From contig NC_052136.2 in NCBI RefSeq assembly GCF_016086655.4, positions 48,414,492-48,478,491 of the forward strand: a stretch of DNA of 64,000 nt, in the 5' to 3' direction. Source of the DNA: Lepeophtheirus salmonis. Lineage: Eukaryota; Arthropoda; Copepoda; Siphonostomatoida; Caligidae. The position numbers and the translations under genes were made by a program. This document shows positions 1 to 10,163 of the stretch, piece by piece (positions within the stretch are counted from its first letter, which is position 1; the number at the start of each line of letters is the position of its first letter). Under the pieces are notes generated by a model. That model had not been told where the DNA came from. It was given only the letters and a program-made list of their open reading frames with translations, and made no database searches.

Positions 1-2139
1 GTTTTTACGTTATATTTCTTTTCAATAATTATAATTAATTCTGAACTATGGAATAAAATATATATATATTTTTTTTTAGAAAATGTCAAATAGAATTAAG
101 ATTATAAATTTAACCAAGTTGAAAATTTAAATTAGAATTTTTAGAATATAATTAATTATTAATTGCATCTATTTGAATAGGTATAAGACTTTGTTCATTA
201 AAGGATAAATCTATAATATTGAAAAATGATTTAATCTAAATTGAAAATCATTCCTATTAATTAAAATAAAAACAAAAAAACTTTTTATCTGATAGCCTGG
301 TCCATAGAAATAAAAAATAATTGCTTCAACTGTGCAATAGCAAGTGGCAATTATTGAAACCACGACAGCTAACAAGTTAGAAGCTCTAAACAATAGAAAA
401 TAACTACTTTTTCTCAATCAAAGCAGGACATTGAGTCTTTGAAGAAAAAACCAAATTTTGGTAATTGTTGTTTTGTTGCCAAAACGGTAACTTTTATAAT
501 TATTTCAAGTTAAACACAAGTTTATATACAAATGATTTTTTTAATTTCTAAATTATAACAACTACAAAACAAAAAATCCTTTTGAAGAATTAGAAAACAA
601 ACTTTTTTTTCAAGGTAGCAGCACTCATATCTCATATTATTACATCATGGATCTAATGGATAAAAAATATATTAAATAGTCTTGAAAAAGAGACAGCTGA
701 AGCTAAATAATATATATATTATTATTAAGCAAAAGTTCAATAGTACTTTTTCAATATGACGTCTAAGTACAGGTGAGTCCGCGATATTATGTTGTTGTTT
801 TCTTTGGAAGGGAGGGGGAAGTCTTGTTTTTTGGATTTTTTTAATAAAAAATCCAATAATATTAAATTTACTAGTGAAAAGCAAAAATTCTATGATTAAA
901 GCACCTCTGTCCCACCCCCTGAAGTAGTACTGTCGAATGTTTTTCAACAATTGGGTTAAACTACAAATTAAAGTCTTAATTATCTTCTATTTTATGTTAT
1001 CTACAGTACAATACTAAAGGACTATTTGATTTCCGATTAAAGAGAAGAAATTTTTAAATCATTAAAGGCTTTCATCGTTTAATAGAATAAAAAAATATAT
1101 TTGTATGGCATTAAAGTTACAGATGGAACAGCCGACCAAAACTCGTGAATCTCCCAATGAAAAACTTGACATTTGCTGGGCTTAAAATCCTTTAAATTTA
1201 GAGCACGGCATAATGACCAAATGGAAATTTGAAACTCAGTGTAGGATAATTTGAGAACTCCATTTTCTTTCTACTTAATCCAATCTCATCTTCTTTAAAA
1301 ATGCCTAAATAATATTTCAATTACTTCAATGATGCATAGATGTACATTGCGAGGTATAAGATGTCCTTAATGCCTGACTTTGTGAAGAAAGGGATGGCTA
1401 ATTCGTGATTGTTTATTATTTATTCAATTATGTGTAAGGAATTAAATGAAAAATTACAACATTATATTTTTGTGCTCTTGTGAAAGAATTTGTAAAGGTA
1501 AGATGTATTGGTTGTTTTAGATGTGTAAAATTATATTTATATTTATCTATCTCCTTAGCGAGCTGTGAAAATAATTTGTGACCATTGTATCTACAAACTG
1601 GATGAACTTAGGTTTCACACTTATCTAGAGGATCCTCTCGTCCGATCAATTAAGCGTTCACCTTTCTTAATCTTGGACAAAATTTGCCTAACTTGACTTA
1701 GGGAGAATCTCTCATTTTCATATGAATCATTGACTCATCCCGTGGTCTTGAACTATTTATAGTATATTTTCTACCCCTGGACTGAGGCAGCAATAAAATA
1801 ATGAGCAGATGTAATTTTTTTTAAACTGGGACATCCATAAACTGAATTTAAATTTGGATATAAATTTGGTTAGTCGTGGGTGTGGATCTAAAAAAAAATA
1901 GAATAAAACTTGGTAATACATATAGTTAGAAATATTAGAACTAGCACTTACTTAAAATTTTACCCTCATACATATGAACAAGGATTACAAGATTTTGATT
2001 TATGTAGAGCAAAAATATTCAGTAATGAAACCATTACTTTTTTTTAACTTATAGTCTAGATAATGATAGGCCAATATTATTTTGAAAATAATGAGTAGAA
2101 TTATTAATCAAACAAAAATTCAATAAATCTATTACTGAC
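1..2139. other. AT-rich sequence 3' of the Ret-like exons; no gene recognised
   Basis: The stretch is probably intron of the Ret-like gene. A hydrophobic minus-strand frame near 300-420 (LLAVVVSIIATCYCTV) could be a transmembrane exon, but splice phase and flanking sequence do not support joining it to exon e. No kinase motifs (GxGxxG, HRD, DFG) were seen on the minus strand. Confidence 0.5.
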
Positions 2140-2258
2140 CTGGCTCTTGACAGTCTTGAGGGCATATATTCGGAGATAATTGCTCTAATGCATCACATTT
2201 ATCGTCAGGACAGTACTTGGTTCCAACTGTACACGTAGAATAGGACCTACCCAAGGTT
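2140..2258 (-). CDS. Ret: Ret-like exon e, cysteine-rich domain
   Basis: This 119-bp exon has acceptor GGTTTAG and donor GTCAGT. It reads TLGRSYSTCTVGTKYCPDDK and then CDALEQLSPNICPQDCQEP. The spacing of the cysteines and the NICPQDC motif match the RET cysteine-rich domain (FSTCSPSTKTCPDGHCD, NICPQDC). It ends in phase 1, and the next exon was not found in the window. Confidence 0.85.
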
Positions 2259-4271
2259 CTAAACCATTTAAGAGTAAAATATCATAAAAAATTATATCTA
2301 GCATAACAATTAAGATTAAAAGTATACTTATTTTCAGGCGACCATTCGCAAATGGATGTAACTGGACCACAAATAGAAACACACTCTTCCATTAAACTAA
2401 ATTCGGAACAAGCTAAAGTTGTTCTACTCCTTGGATTGGAGCAGAGACTCAGAGATTCCCTTACGTTTATAATAACATTAATCCTTATTGAAGAATTTGA
2501 TTTGAGTTCCAGTTTGCATGTGTCTCCAGGGTGAACTCCTTGTTCTTTTAAACCACCTTTAATATCCAAATAAATAATGTTATCTGCTATAGAAAACCAT
2601 GGGCAATTGCTTTTATGTAGCGTTAGTCTTTCAAAATTAGTCAGAGTTCCAATGCGAGTAAGATACGGATCATTGACTTGAACATATAATGAATAGGAAT
2701 GATTTGTATGTAGTATCATAGGAGATGGTGAAATGGATGAGGCAAGGAGCTTGAAACTAAAATTCGAAACCTTTTCTTGATTTTCATTCATAATAACACC
2801 CATTATATTTGTGCTTCTAAAGTTTCTCAAGTCTTTTAGGAAATAAATCTTCTGATCCTTTAAATAAAGTATGGTACCAGAAAAATTTGATGGAAGTTTC
2901 TGGCAATAAACATTTTCTTTTTTATAAATGTACTTTGTTCCACAATTGAAGTCAAATGTTCCAAGCTTCTTGTCATTACTTTAGAAAAATATTAAATGAA
3001 TAATTTTTTTTTAAATATAGTAATAATATCTTACCTTAAATAGTCAATTTTAGGGAAATTGAGAGTATAAGAATTTGTATTAGGTAAATCAGCATCGTAA
3101 AAAATCTCATCAAATTTGAAATATGTTCCCTAAAGAAATGTAAATATTCATTTTAAATAAATTTATGGAGCAAAAGATTACAAAGGTATGACAAAATGGT
3201 TTTAACCCAAAATGTTCTAAGACAAAATAGTTGAAGGCGAAACTACCAGACCTTATCAATAACATTTAGTATTTGTTAGGGAGTTATAAGTGTAAGGTCC
3301 TATACGACTTAAAGTAGAATGGAGGTTGATGATAGATGATCTAATTTAACATCATAACCAATGTGATGCCGTTTTACCAAAACATTATTGAAATGGTAAA
3401 GTTTACGATTTTATATTTGGGTTTTTTTTTTTTTTTTTTACATACCGAAAATGTTTAAGATTTACAACACTAATTAGATAATTCTCTTGATACCTTTTTA
3501 ACATTTTCGTTATAGAGTTGCACTTCATAGGAATGATTATGAAATAATTCACTTTGAGGAATGGGAGAATTATCATCAACATCTCGTATGTTCAAAGTGC
3601 TTTGAAACTTAATTTTAGACGTTGAATTTCCTTTCGTTCTACAGACAATTTGAAAAGAGAGAGAACCCATGATTTCTCGATCAAACGAATAAATTGAAAA
3701 GAGATGGATGGATTGGTTGGAGGTCTTTAAGCTTAATCGATGAGAATCTGAAAAGAGGAACAAGAATGTAGATAGATAATATTAAAATTATTAAGCATAG
3801 GCATTTTGCAGGATAGATGTGTGTAGATATATGAGGCAAAATATCTAATATCTACATCTTATCAGTATCAGAGAAAATAGAAAAAAAAATCTTCAATTTT
3901 TGAAGGCAAGAATGCTTCATTACAAAAAAAACTTGTCAAGTTTTTTTTCCACGAGAATGGCTTTTTCTTTTTTTAAACGTTCATCTTGCTAATATTACTA
4001 AACTGGGATGAAATTGATGAATCCTTACTTTATAACTCAAAGATTTTTTTTTAACAAATTCTTTCAGAAATAGGGATACATTTAATCATTTTTAAAATAT
4101 CGGATCAGAAATATTTTAATATAAATACATGTCTAGTTCAAGACCCTTACTTTTTGAATCAATCAGACAATAAAATTTTGGACATGCTTGGCTCTTGATG
4201 AATATTGGTAAAACATCAATGGGCTCTGAGGAAGGAGTATTTTCCATGACTTGAAAGTTAAGTTCTTGAAT
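2140..4271 (-). CDS. Ret: Ret-like receptor tyrosine kinase, ectodomain exons (partial gene)
   Basis: Five minus-strand exons join as 4271-4151, 3747-3494, 3129-3035, 2978-2328 and 2258-2140, all with GT-AG introns and compatible phases (0/1, 1/0, 0/2, 2/2, 2/1), giving about 413 residues without a stop. The order follows the RET ectodomain: an ENTP-type segment with a CP pair, a cadherin-like domain with the calcium motif DVDDNSP and a preceding FDRE, a further cadherin-like domain beginning near FDEIFYDAD, then a cysteine-rich region with CGPVTSICEW and STCTVGTKYCPDDKCD followed by NICPQDC. The last motifs closely resemble the RET cysteine-rich domain. RET is the signalling receptor for GDNF-family ligands in vertebrates, with a role in nervous system development; the arthropod ligand is less clear. 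Signal peptide, transmembrane helix and kinase are not seen here. The 3' part probably continues below position 1 or across long introns. No disabling change is seen. Confidence 0.82.
2328..2978 (-). CDS. Ret: Ret-like exon d, cadherin-like domains 3-4 and first cysteines
   Basis: This 651-bp exon runs from acceptor CTAAAG to donor GTATAC and is open throughout (217 codons). It covers cadherin-like sequence that has lost the classical calcium motifs, including SPSPMILHTNHSYSLYVQV and NNIIYLDIKGGLKE-like strands. It ends with SLMEECVSICGPVTSICEW, the entry to the RET cysteine-rich domain (RLECEECGGLG then GRCEWRQG in RET). Several NxS/T sites suggest an extracellular, glycosylated product. Confidence 0.78.
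3035..3129 (-). CDS. Ret: Ret-like exon c
   Basis: This 95-bp exon lies between acceptor TTCTTTAG and donor GTAAGA. It reads GTYFKFDEIFYDADLPN and continues to KIDYL. The FDxxxYDAD segment sits where RET has RVFDADVVPASG at the start of the third cadherin-like domain. The phase goes from 0 to 2 and matches both neighbours. Confidence 0.75.
3494..3747 (-). CDS. Ret: Ret-like exon b, cadherin-like domain 2
   Basis: This 254-bp exon has acceptor TTTTCAG and donor GTATCA. It contains SFDREIMGSLSFQIVCRTK and LNIRDVDDNSPIPQ. The DRE and DxDDNxP motifs are the calcium-binding signatures of cadherin folds, and RET carries DREQ and DEDDSAP in the same places. The first two bases complete the split codon from exon a, and the exon ends in phase 0. 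Confidence 0.82.
4151..4271 (-). CDS. Ret: Ret-like exon a
   Basis: This 121-bp exon has acceptor TTCTAG ahead of 4271 and donor GTAAG after 4151. It reads QELNFQVMENTPSSEP and then SQACPKFYCLIDSK. This resembles the RET stretch just before the second cadherin-like domain, where RIRENRPPGTF is followed by a CPN segment. It starts in phase 0 and ends in phase 1. It is too short to have appeared as a long open frame and was found by following the splice phase of the next exon. Confidence 0.75.
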
Positions 4272-5941
4272 CTAGAACAAAAAATTATTTAAAGTAAGAA
4301 TACAATTAAGTCGTTTCCTAAATTTATCGTAAAACTGATTTTCTACATTATTTTTCAACTGAATTCAAATCTTAGTATATTTATTCTAATTGGTTAAAAG
4401 TGTTTCAAAACAATATAAGGATAGGAAAACTTTGTCATATACCTACAAAAGATAAAGTAAGATAAATGCACAAAAAATTCAATATATGGTGTTTGTTTAT
4501 TTATAAAAAAGTCTCTTGGATGGAACAAAATGAAAGCTGAGGCCTAATTCAAATGGGCTGACTAAGGAGACTAAATCGACAAATATCTCAATACGTATTT
4601 CTTAAATGATTTTTTTCCTAAAGGGATACTTCAGGAAGCAAAGACAGTTTGTTTCAATCACTTTCTTGTAGTATAAAAGTAATCTTGTGCAAAATTTATT
4701 TAACGGTACTTCCTTCTTTTTTTTGAAGAGGAGAAAGAAAGACCAAAATTATTATAATATCGGCAAACTCGATTAAAGTTTTTTTATGTATATAAATAAT
4801 TTGTTTATTATACTGGTTGTCAACCAGTGGCTCACGATCCCCAAGTTTTAACTCCAAAATCAGTATATAAAAATAACCTTTAAGGTATTATGTAAATAAT
4901 AAATCAAATCGATATTATATATCTATAGATACACAAAAAATTGTACTTTTTTTTATTAAAAACTTCATCATTTAAGTTTTAAAAATAGTATCTCAATATT
5001 TTTTAAACACAATTTTATTCGGTCTTTATCAACGAACTTCTAAAAAATAAAACATTTATTCACTAGTGATTTTTGCTTTACAAAAAAATGAGATCAAATT
5101 GATATTGATGTTACATTAAAAACTTTAGAAGCATATACCCCCTTCAAAAATGAAAGATTTATAGTTTACGCTTCAAATAAGTTACTTTGGCATTTTGGTA
5201 TTGGATTAGAAATCAATTTTGCAATTTTTGTAATTACTATAACAATTAAAGAAGTGGCAACTAAGTATTTATGAGAAAATTATTTGATGGGAGAAAAAAG
5301 TGTCATTGAAATTTATTATGATATAATAGTTGTCGAATAGTATACAAAAAAATCTTGATTTTATATGGGACAATAATTGGGTTTTGCTTATCAATATACT
5401 TTTTATCACAATTTTGATTTCTATCTCTTAATTATTATTTTCCCCGAAACAAAAAAAAATATGTAAATTTAAACGAGACCATTATGATTAAACTACACAT
5501 CATTAGTTTATTATATATTTTATATATTAAGATAAACATTCTAACCTTTCTGATGGAGGAACAAGTGGATAACTTTGTAAGTACCAATTTTTTTACAAAG
5601 GTAATATTTTCCATCTCAGAAAAGAGTTGGATTCTTCGATATACAAATAAATTTCCTGCAAATATACAATTTAATATATTTTTAACATAATAAAAGTGCT
5701 GAAAGTCGGACCTATACAAATTTGACCAAAAACTCACACAAATTTATTAAATGGAAACTTTGTATAACGTCATCGAAACAATATATGCTAATTTGGAATG
5801 ACAATTTGCTTCAACAGTTCATTAATGCTCCGTTACTGTCCTTCAAATCCTAATGCAAGTATTTTCCAAGGGTCTTTATCCAAATTAACATTAAAATTGA
5901 TATTTTGACAAAAAAACAAAAAACATTTTCCTTAGTAATTG
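4272..5941. other. AT-rich intronic or intergenic sequence
   Basis: No coding pattern, structural RNA or transposon motif is recognised. Short open frames around 5435-5737 on both strands are low-complexity AT-rich sequence. Confidence 0.5.
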
Positions 5942-6775
5942 TTACCGAGTGTTTCATTAAATTTTATACTTCAACAAGATATAATTTATTGATTAAGTAT
6001 AGAATTTCAACAAAATTAATACTAATGTGTCTGAGCTCACTTAATCATTAATATAGCGGCCCTTAGTGACAATGATAGCTTCTAGGCGGCGGCGGAAGAA
6101 CTGGCACCCGCTACAGATGTATTCCTCTGTCATAGCATCCCTGTGCTGACTGACTGTGAGTTTGAGAAGCTTGTTGTTCAGATGACGGACCCTGCAGGTC
6201 TTTTTGGGTGCATGTATGTCGAAGGGGCTGGTATCAGAGCTTTAGGTGTCCAAAAGTGTCAAAAAAGAGTTCAAAAAAACTCAAAAGAGCCTTGCAACGG
6301 AGGAAATGGGTTTCTTTCATAGCTGTTGTTAACAGTTGCCCCTCCACCTTCACAAGTCTCTTTCCTTCCACTTTTCTGATAGCTTTCTGGACAGTCTGGT
6401 GTGAAACCACAAGATCTTAGGCATAGGCCCACATGGAATTGAGGAAATTGGCCTGGGCTATTTGCTTTAACTCCTCCGGATCCAGTTTGGCCTTTTTGAA
6501 AGAGCCTTTCTTTCTCTCCAACGTTTTAGTCTTACTGACGACATAAACAGTGGTCCTGAAAACGTCCAATTGCTTGGAGTGTGTCAATGGAAATTCGTAT
6601 ATCATGTTTAAGTGTCATTTTCTTGGCTTGTACATAAACTAGATAGCTCAGATTTGTTTTGTTTTGTAATTATTTGTTTATGCTTTAATATGTCGAAATA
6701 TGAATTAATTTCAATCACTCAAACACCATTAATTATTGAATTAGTAATTGTTTAGAATTCAACAGACCACCCAGT
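5942..6775 (-). mobile_element. Tc1/mariner-family transposon, internally deleted
   Basis: Read on the minus strand, the 5' part gives a transposase N-terminal helix-turn-helix region (6605-6417 open, with KKAKLDPEELKQ and, past a stop, VVSHQTVQKAIRKVEGK). After a deletion, the C-terminus reads SQHRDAMTEEYICSGC then FFRRRLEAII and ends in a stop near 6050. The DDE catalytic core is missing. The outer ends are weakly inverted: TACCGAGTGTTTCATTAAA on the left against a complement of TACTGGGTGGTCTGTTGAA on the right. The 3' end and its flank match the copy at about 54.0-54.35 kb in this window. The element lies between Ret-like exon a and the possible upstream exon at 7344, so it may sit inside an intron. 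Confidence 0.7.
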
Positions 6776-7343
6776 ATATACGATACTATTATCTTCATTG
6801 AAAAAATTTAATTTATTTTTCATAACTGTGAATTCATAATCGAAAATAGTGGTTGAAAAAAGTATATTATATTTTTTAGATTCTACAAAGAGAAAAAATT
6901 ATTTCTAGATTAATAAGTTATTATGTACCAAAACTATATTTTTAATTAAGAATATAACTTTTTCCGCTTCTCTTTTGGTATCTTGGGGTAGACAAATTTT
7001 TGTATAAAAAATAAAATATACTGCGTAATTGATTCCTGATTTTTGTAATAACTCAGAAACTAATGAAGTACTATCCCGAAAAATTATAATTAATTAATAA
7101 TTTACATTAGGGTGGAGTAAAAATGTAATACATACAAGATATTATAAGGATATTTCAGTATCGGCGATATATATTCATTCCCTAGGTAAGTAACGGAGAA
7201 TTAAAATATTGGTATAAGCGAAAGTTTAAGACAAGACTGATTATGGACAAATTTTCTTATAAGGCCGATCTAAATTACTTCTGATTGTGATTAAATTAGT
7301 AAAAAAAACAGATTTTATAAAAAAACGTGAAAATGTCTCTTTA
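6776..7343. other. AT-rich sequence, nothing recognised
   Basis: There is no coding, RNA or transposon signal that I can support. It is probably intron between the candidate exon at 7344 and downstream exons. Confidence 0.4.
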
Positions 7344-7506
7344 CCTTTCTGTAGCAAATCCTTTCTTGGAAGATACATATTTTTTCTAATGTCATGAAAT
7401 GGATTGAATGATTGTTCAGAAACAATACGACATCCCGATGGAGGAGTAAAATGGGAGCCATCAAGGAGAAAGACTGCAGGAAATTTGTCGCAGGGGGATG
7501 ACATTC
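7344..7506 (-). CDS. Candidate internal exon, possibly an upstream Ret-like exon
   Basis: A minus-strand segment of 163 bp is open and more complex in composition than its surroundings. It reads MSSPCDKFPAVFLLDG, then SGCRIVSEQSFNPFHD, and ends LLQKG. It is flanked by a good acceptor (TTTTTTACAG) and a donor (AAAGGTAAAG). It contains two cysteines, suggesting a secreted or ectodomain segment. It lies on the same strand upstream of the Ret-like exons, so it may belong to that gene. Its phase-1 end cannot be joined directly to the phase-0 start of the exon at 4271, so at least one more exon would be needed. I do not recognise the sequence itself. Confidence 0.4.
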
Positions 7507-8060
7507 CTGTAAAAAATTAGATTGAATTTATATTTATTATTGATATATATGGTTAACTTTGTCGTCAACCGAGAATTGCATAGGTTCTTATTTTTCTATT
7601 TTTTCGGAGAAGAAAGAAAAATACAACTTACATTTTCCTAAGCTAAATATACTCAGCTACTATATGATAAAAAAAATAAGTTTGAAAATAATCAATAGGG
7701 TATTTATTCGAAGTTGAATATTATTCTTATTTATATTCTATATAACTAAGCATATTTGGCATATTCTATTTGTATTAAAAAATTTCATCACTAACACTTT
7801 TCATCAAATTGAGGAAAACATTTATTCAATTATTAAGTCAAATTACTTACATATTTCCATTATTCATTGGTATTTTTATGGTACATATGCCGATAAAAAG
7901 TTGGCAAACACTGAGATATAACAATTCTCTCTTCCTAATGCAGGAATGTGTAATGACGAGAGACCAAATTAATTTCTAATCTTGATTAGATTTTCAAGCT
8001 GATTTTTGTATCATAGTATAGCTACTGGAATGATCAAGTTTTTATGCTAGTGATATATAT
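7507..8060. other. AT-rich sequence, nothing recognised
   Basis: No gene or element is supported between the candidate exon and the mariner copy. Confidence 0.4.
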
Positions 8061-9262
8061 ATTTCTGGCCTTGGCTATACTAAGTGTTGTCAGGTTCAAT
8101 TTGACATTTCCTTTGGTAAGTTCGACATTTTTGTAGCATAATCGTACTCAGAATGTTTTGACATACGACCATCATTTGTGTTGTTTACAGTGACTTGAAA
8201 AATTAATTTGCCAATACAATAGAATTAAGTCGTGAACATTTTCGTGGGATCGTTGTCACAACTTTCGACGTGGATTATAACAACAAGAGTGCATTGATGA
8301 ACTTAAATCTTTGTATGGCGATGAAGCACCATCCTATAGCACTGTGAAAATCTGGTTTAATGAATTCAATTGTGGCCGACGCTCGCTTAAAGATGAATTC
8401 CGTAAAGGTCGTCCAAAAACGGCCGTTCTGCCAGAGAACATTGATGCCATGCGTGAAGTGATAATGCAAGATTGTTATGTGACACACCATGAGATAGAAC
8501 ATCCTTGGGAATTTCTTCCACCAGCCTACATTCGATATTGCATGTAAACCTGGCCGTAAAATAAGTTTATTCTCGTTGGATCTCGCACAATTTGACAATC
8601 TCTCAAAAGAAGACTCGTTTCGACTGGTGCAGATAAATGTTGAAAAAATACGCTTCACGGTGCTTCAAAAGACTCTAATAAGATCGTCATAGATGACGAA
8701 TCATTAATCTATGCGTAGGAGCCCGAAACAAAACAACAATCTACCTGGTGGATCTTCAAAGACGAGCCAAATCCAACGAAAGTTGTTCGTAGAATAAGCA
8801 CTTCGAAGTAAATGGTGGCCAGTTTCTTTATCAATTCCGGTCATGTGGCGACTATTCCACTTGAGCATCGTAGGACTGTCAATTCTTAGTGGTAAATCAC
8901 AATTTGTTTCCCAGAAGTCTTCGGAGAAATTCGAAAAACAAACAAGAGAAGACGAATTATTGTTCAACATGACAATACGAGCTCTCACATATCGGCTCAA
9001 ACCAGCCCCTTTTTGACCGTCCAAAATGGCAAACTGATGGATTATCCACTGTACAGCCCTGACTTGGCACCCAATGACTTCTTTTTATTCTAACACATCA
9101 AGAAAAAAATGTTTGGTCAACGATTTTAGACGTGTCTCAATCGAAGAGCTTCTACAATTGGTTTGAGCGCATGCAAAAGTGTATAAATCATGCTGGAGAA
9201 TAAGTTGAACAATAAAATCATTTTTGTGATAAATATTCGCATTTTCATTATTAGGCCAGAAA
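8061..9262 (+). mobile_element. Mariner transposon, near full length, inactivated
   Basis: The ends carry short inverted repeats next to TA: TTTCTGGCCT on the left and AGGCCAGAAA on the right. Fragments of a D,D34D mariner transposase run in order on the plus strand. They are an N-terminal SREHFRGIV, ECIDELKSLYGDEAPSYSTV, WFNEFNCGRRSLKDEF with GRPKTAVLPENIDAMRE, a first catalytic Asp in IDDES (usually GDESW), a second in QHDN, and YSPDLAPNDFFLF carrying the third. The length of about 1.2 kb fits a full mariner. The frame is broken by several frameshifts and stops, the first near 8278, so it cannot encode an active protein. Host function is not expected. Confidence 0.85.
8311..8547 (+). pseudogene. 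Mariner transposase fragment (helix-turn-helix part)
   Basis: This 78-residue open frame within the mariner copy covers the second helix-turn-helix of the DNA-binding domain and the WFNEF and GRPKTAV motifs. It is followed by a frame change near 8510, after which the HSILH-type continuation is lost. The remaining transposase is spread over other frames up to about 9200. The ATG at 8311 is internal; the original start lay near 8215. Confidence 0.75.
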
Positions 9263-9751
9263 TATATATCGCAGTCTACGTTACCCCTTCAGTTCATCTT
9301 CTTTGTAATAGTATTCTATTTGTTGTACAAGATAGATATATGTAGTATACAGAGTTGTATAAAATGCTATTTAAAAAGAGGATGCTTTTTGAAGTTGTTA
9401 CCTCATTCAGGGAGAATACTCCTTGCTTTAATATATGTTTATATTTACGAAAGCTTTCACCATTATTTTATTTTTTTCCTCACTACGCTATCACAAAGAC
9501 GATGGAGTCCAAAAGTAAAATAGTAGTGTCAAAGATTAAGAAAGAACTATTGGGAAAGGATATAATGCCTTAGACAAGACTCCTCGGTAGATTCGGATAT
9601 TATTTATTTTTCTATGGAACCTGAGGATTAGGACATGTACTCGGAACCCGAAAAAACCCAGCATGATGACTTAGACTTGACCTAAACACTGAAAAGATGT
9701 ACTCAAGTACAGCTCTAAATCTTGGATCTTTACTCTTTTCTTTAATTATAT
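9263..9751. other. Spacer with a degenerate direct repeat unit
   Basis: No gene is recognised. The part from about 9586 to 9722 resembles 10311-10405, sharing CCTAAACA and a TACAGCTCT end, so the two segments flank the MITE-like element as direct repeats. An open frame at 9355-9573 has no recognisable motif. Confidence 0.4.
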
Positions 9752-10163
9752 TTAGGACAGAGGACTACAGTCCAGTCTAGTCCCATCCAGTCTAATCAAG
9801 TCCCACTTGTAAGTCCTTAAAGAAGATAAAATCAGTCCTTCGTGACGTCAATGAGGGTGTTTTTCCTCTTTTCAATTATTATCTTATATAATAGAATCAA
9901 TTATATAACTAAGTAGCAATAATATTTTTCGTATTATACTGTATTATAATGAAAAATATAATATTTTTTGCAAGATATGTGTAATAATCTTAATGCATAT
10001 TTAATATATCTTATTTCACTTGATAAACCATCGATATTTTTATGGAAAATTCGAAGGACGGACAGTCTTAAGGACCAGTCCCAAGGACTGATGGTCTGAA
10101 GGACCGGTCCTAAGACTAGACTGGACAAGACGGAATAAATAAGGACCGACACAATACTAATTG
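9752..10163. mobile_element. MITE-like palindromic element, copy A
   Basis: This element of about 410 bp has an AT-rich centre and complex ends. The left end carries GTCCAGTCTAGT and the right end its exact complement ACTAGACTGGAC, with further GGACC-rich palindromic units. It holds TCGTGACGTCA near 9842 and no coding capacity. A second copy lies at about 36364-37366, where the same left and right ends are recognisable. The superfamily is not determined, and no target duplication was established. Confidence 0.65.

Noticed and set aside
211..417. Hydrophobic minus-strand frame (LLAVVVSIIATCYCTV) as the Ret transmembrane exon
   Set aside because: It lies in the right direction, but no cysteine-rich exon connects it to exon e, and joining in phase 1 at the best acceptor gives a stop. 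Hydrophobic frames arise easily in AT-rich DNA.
1600..1750. Minus-strand frame ERFSLSQVRQILSKIKKG as a possible exon
   Set aside because: It is only about 37 residues between stops, has no good acceptor upstream and no recognisable family.
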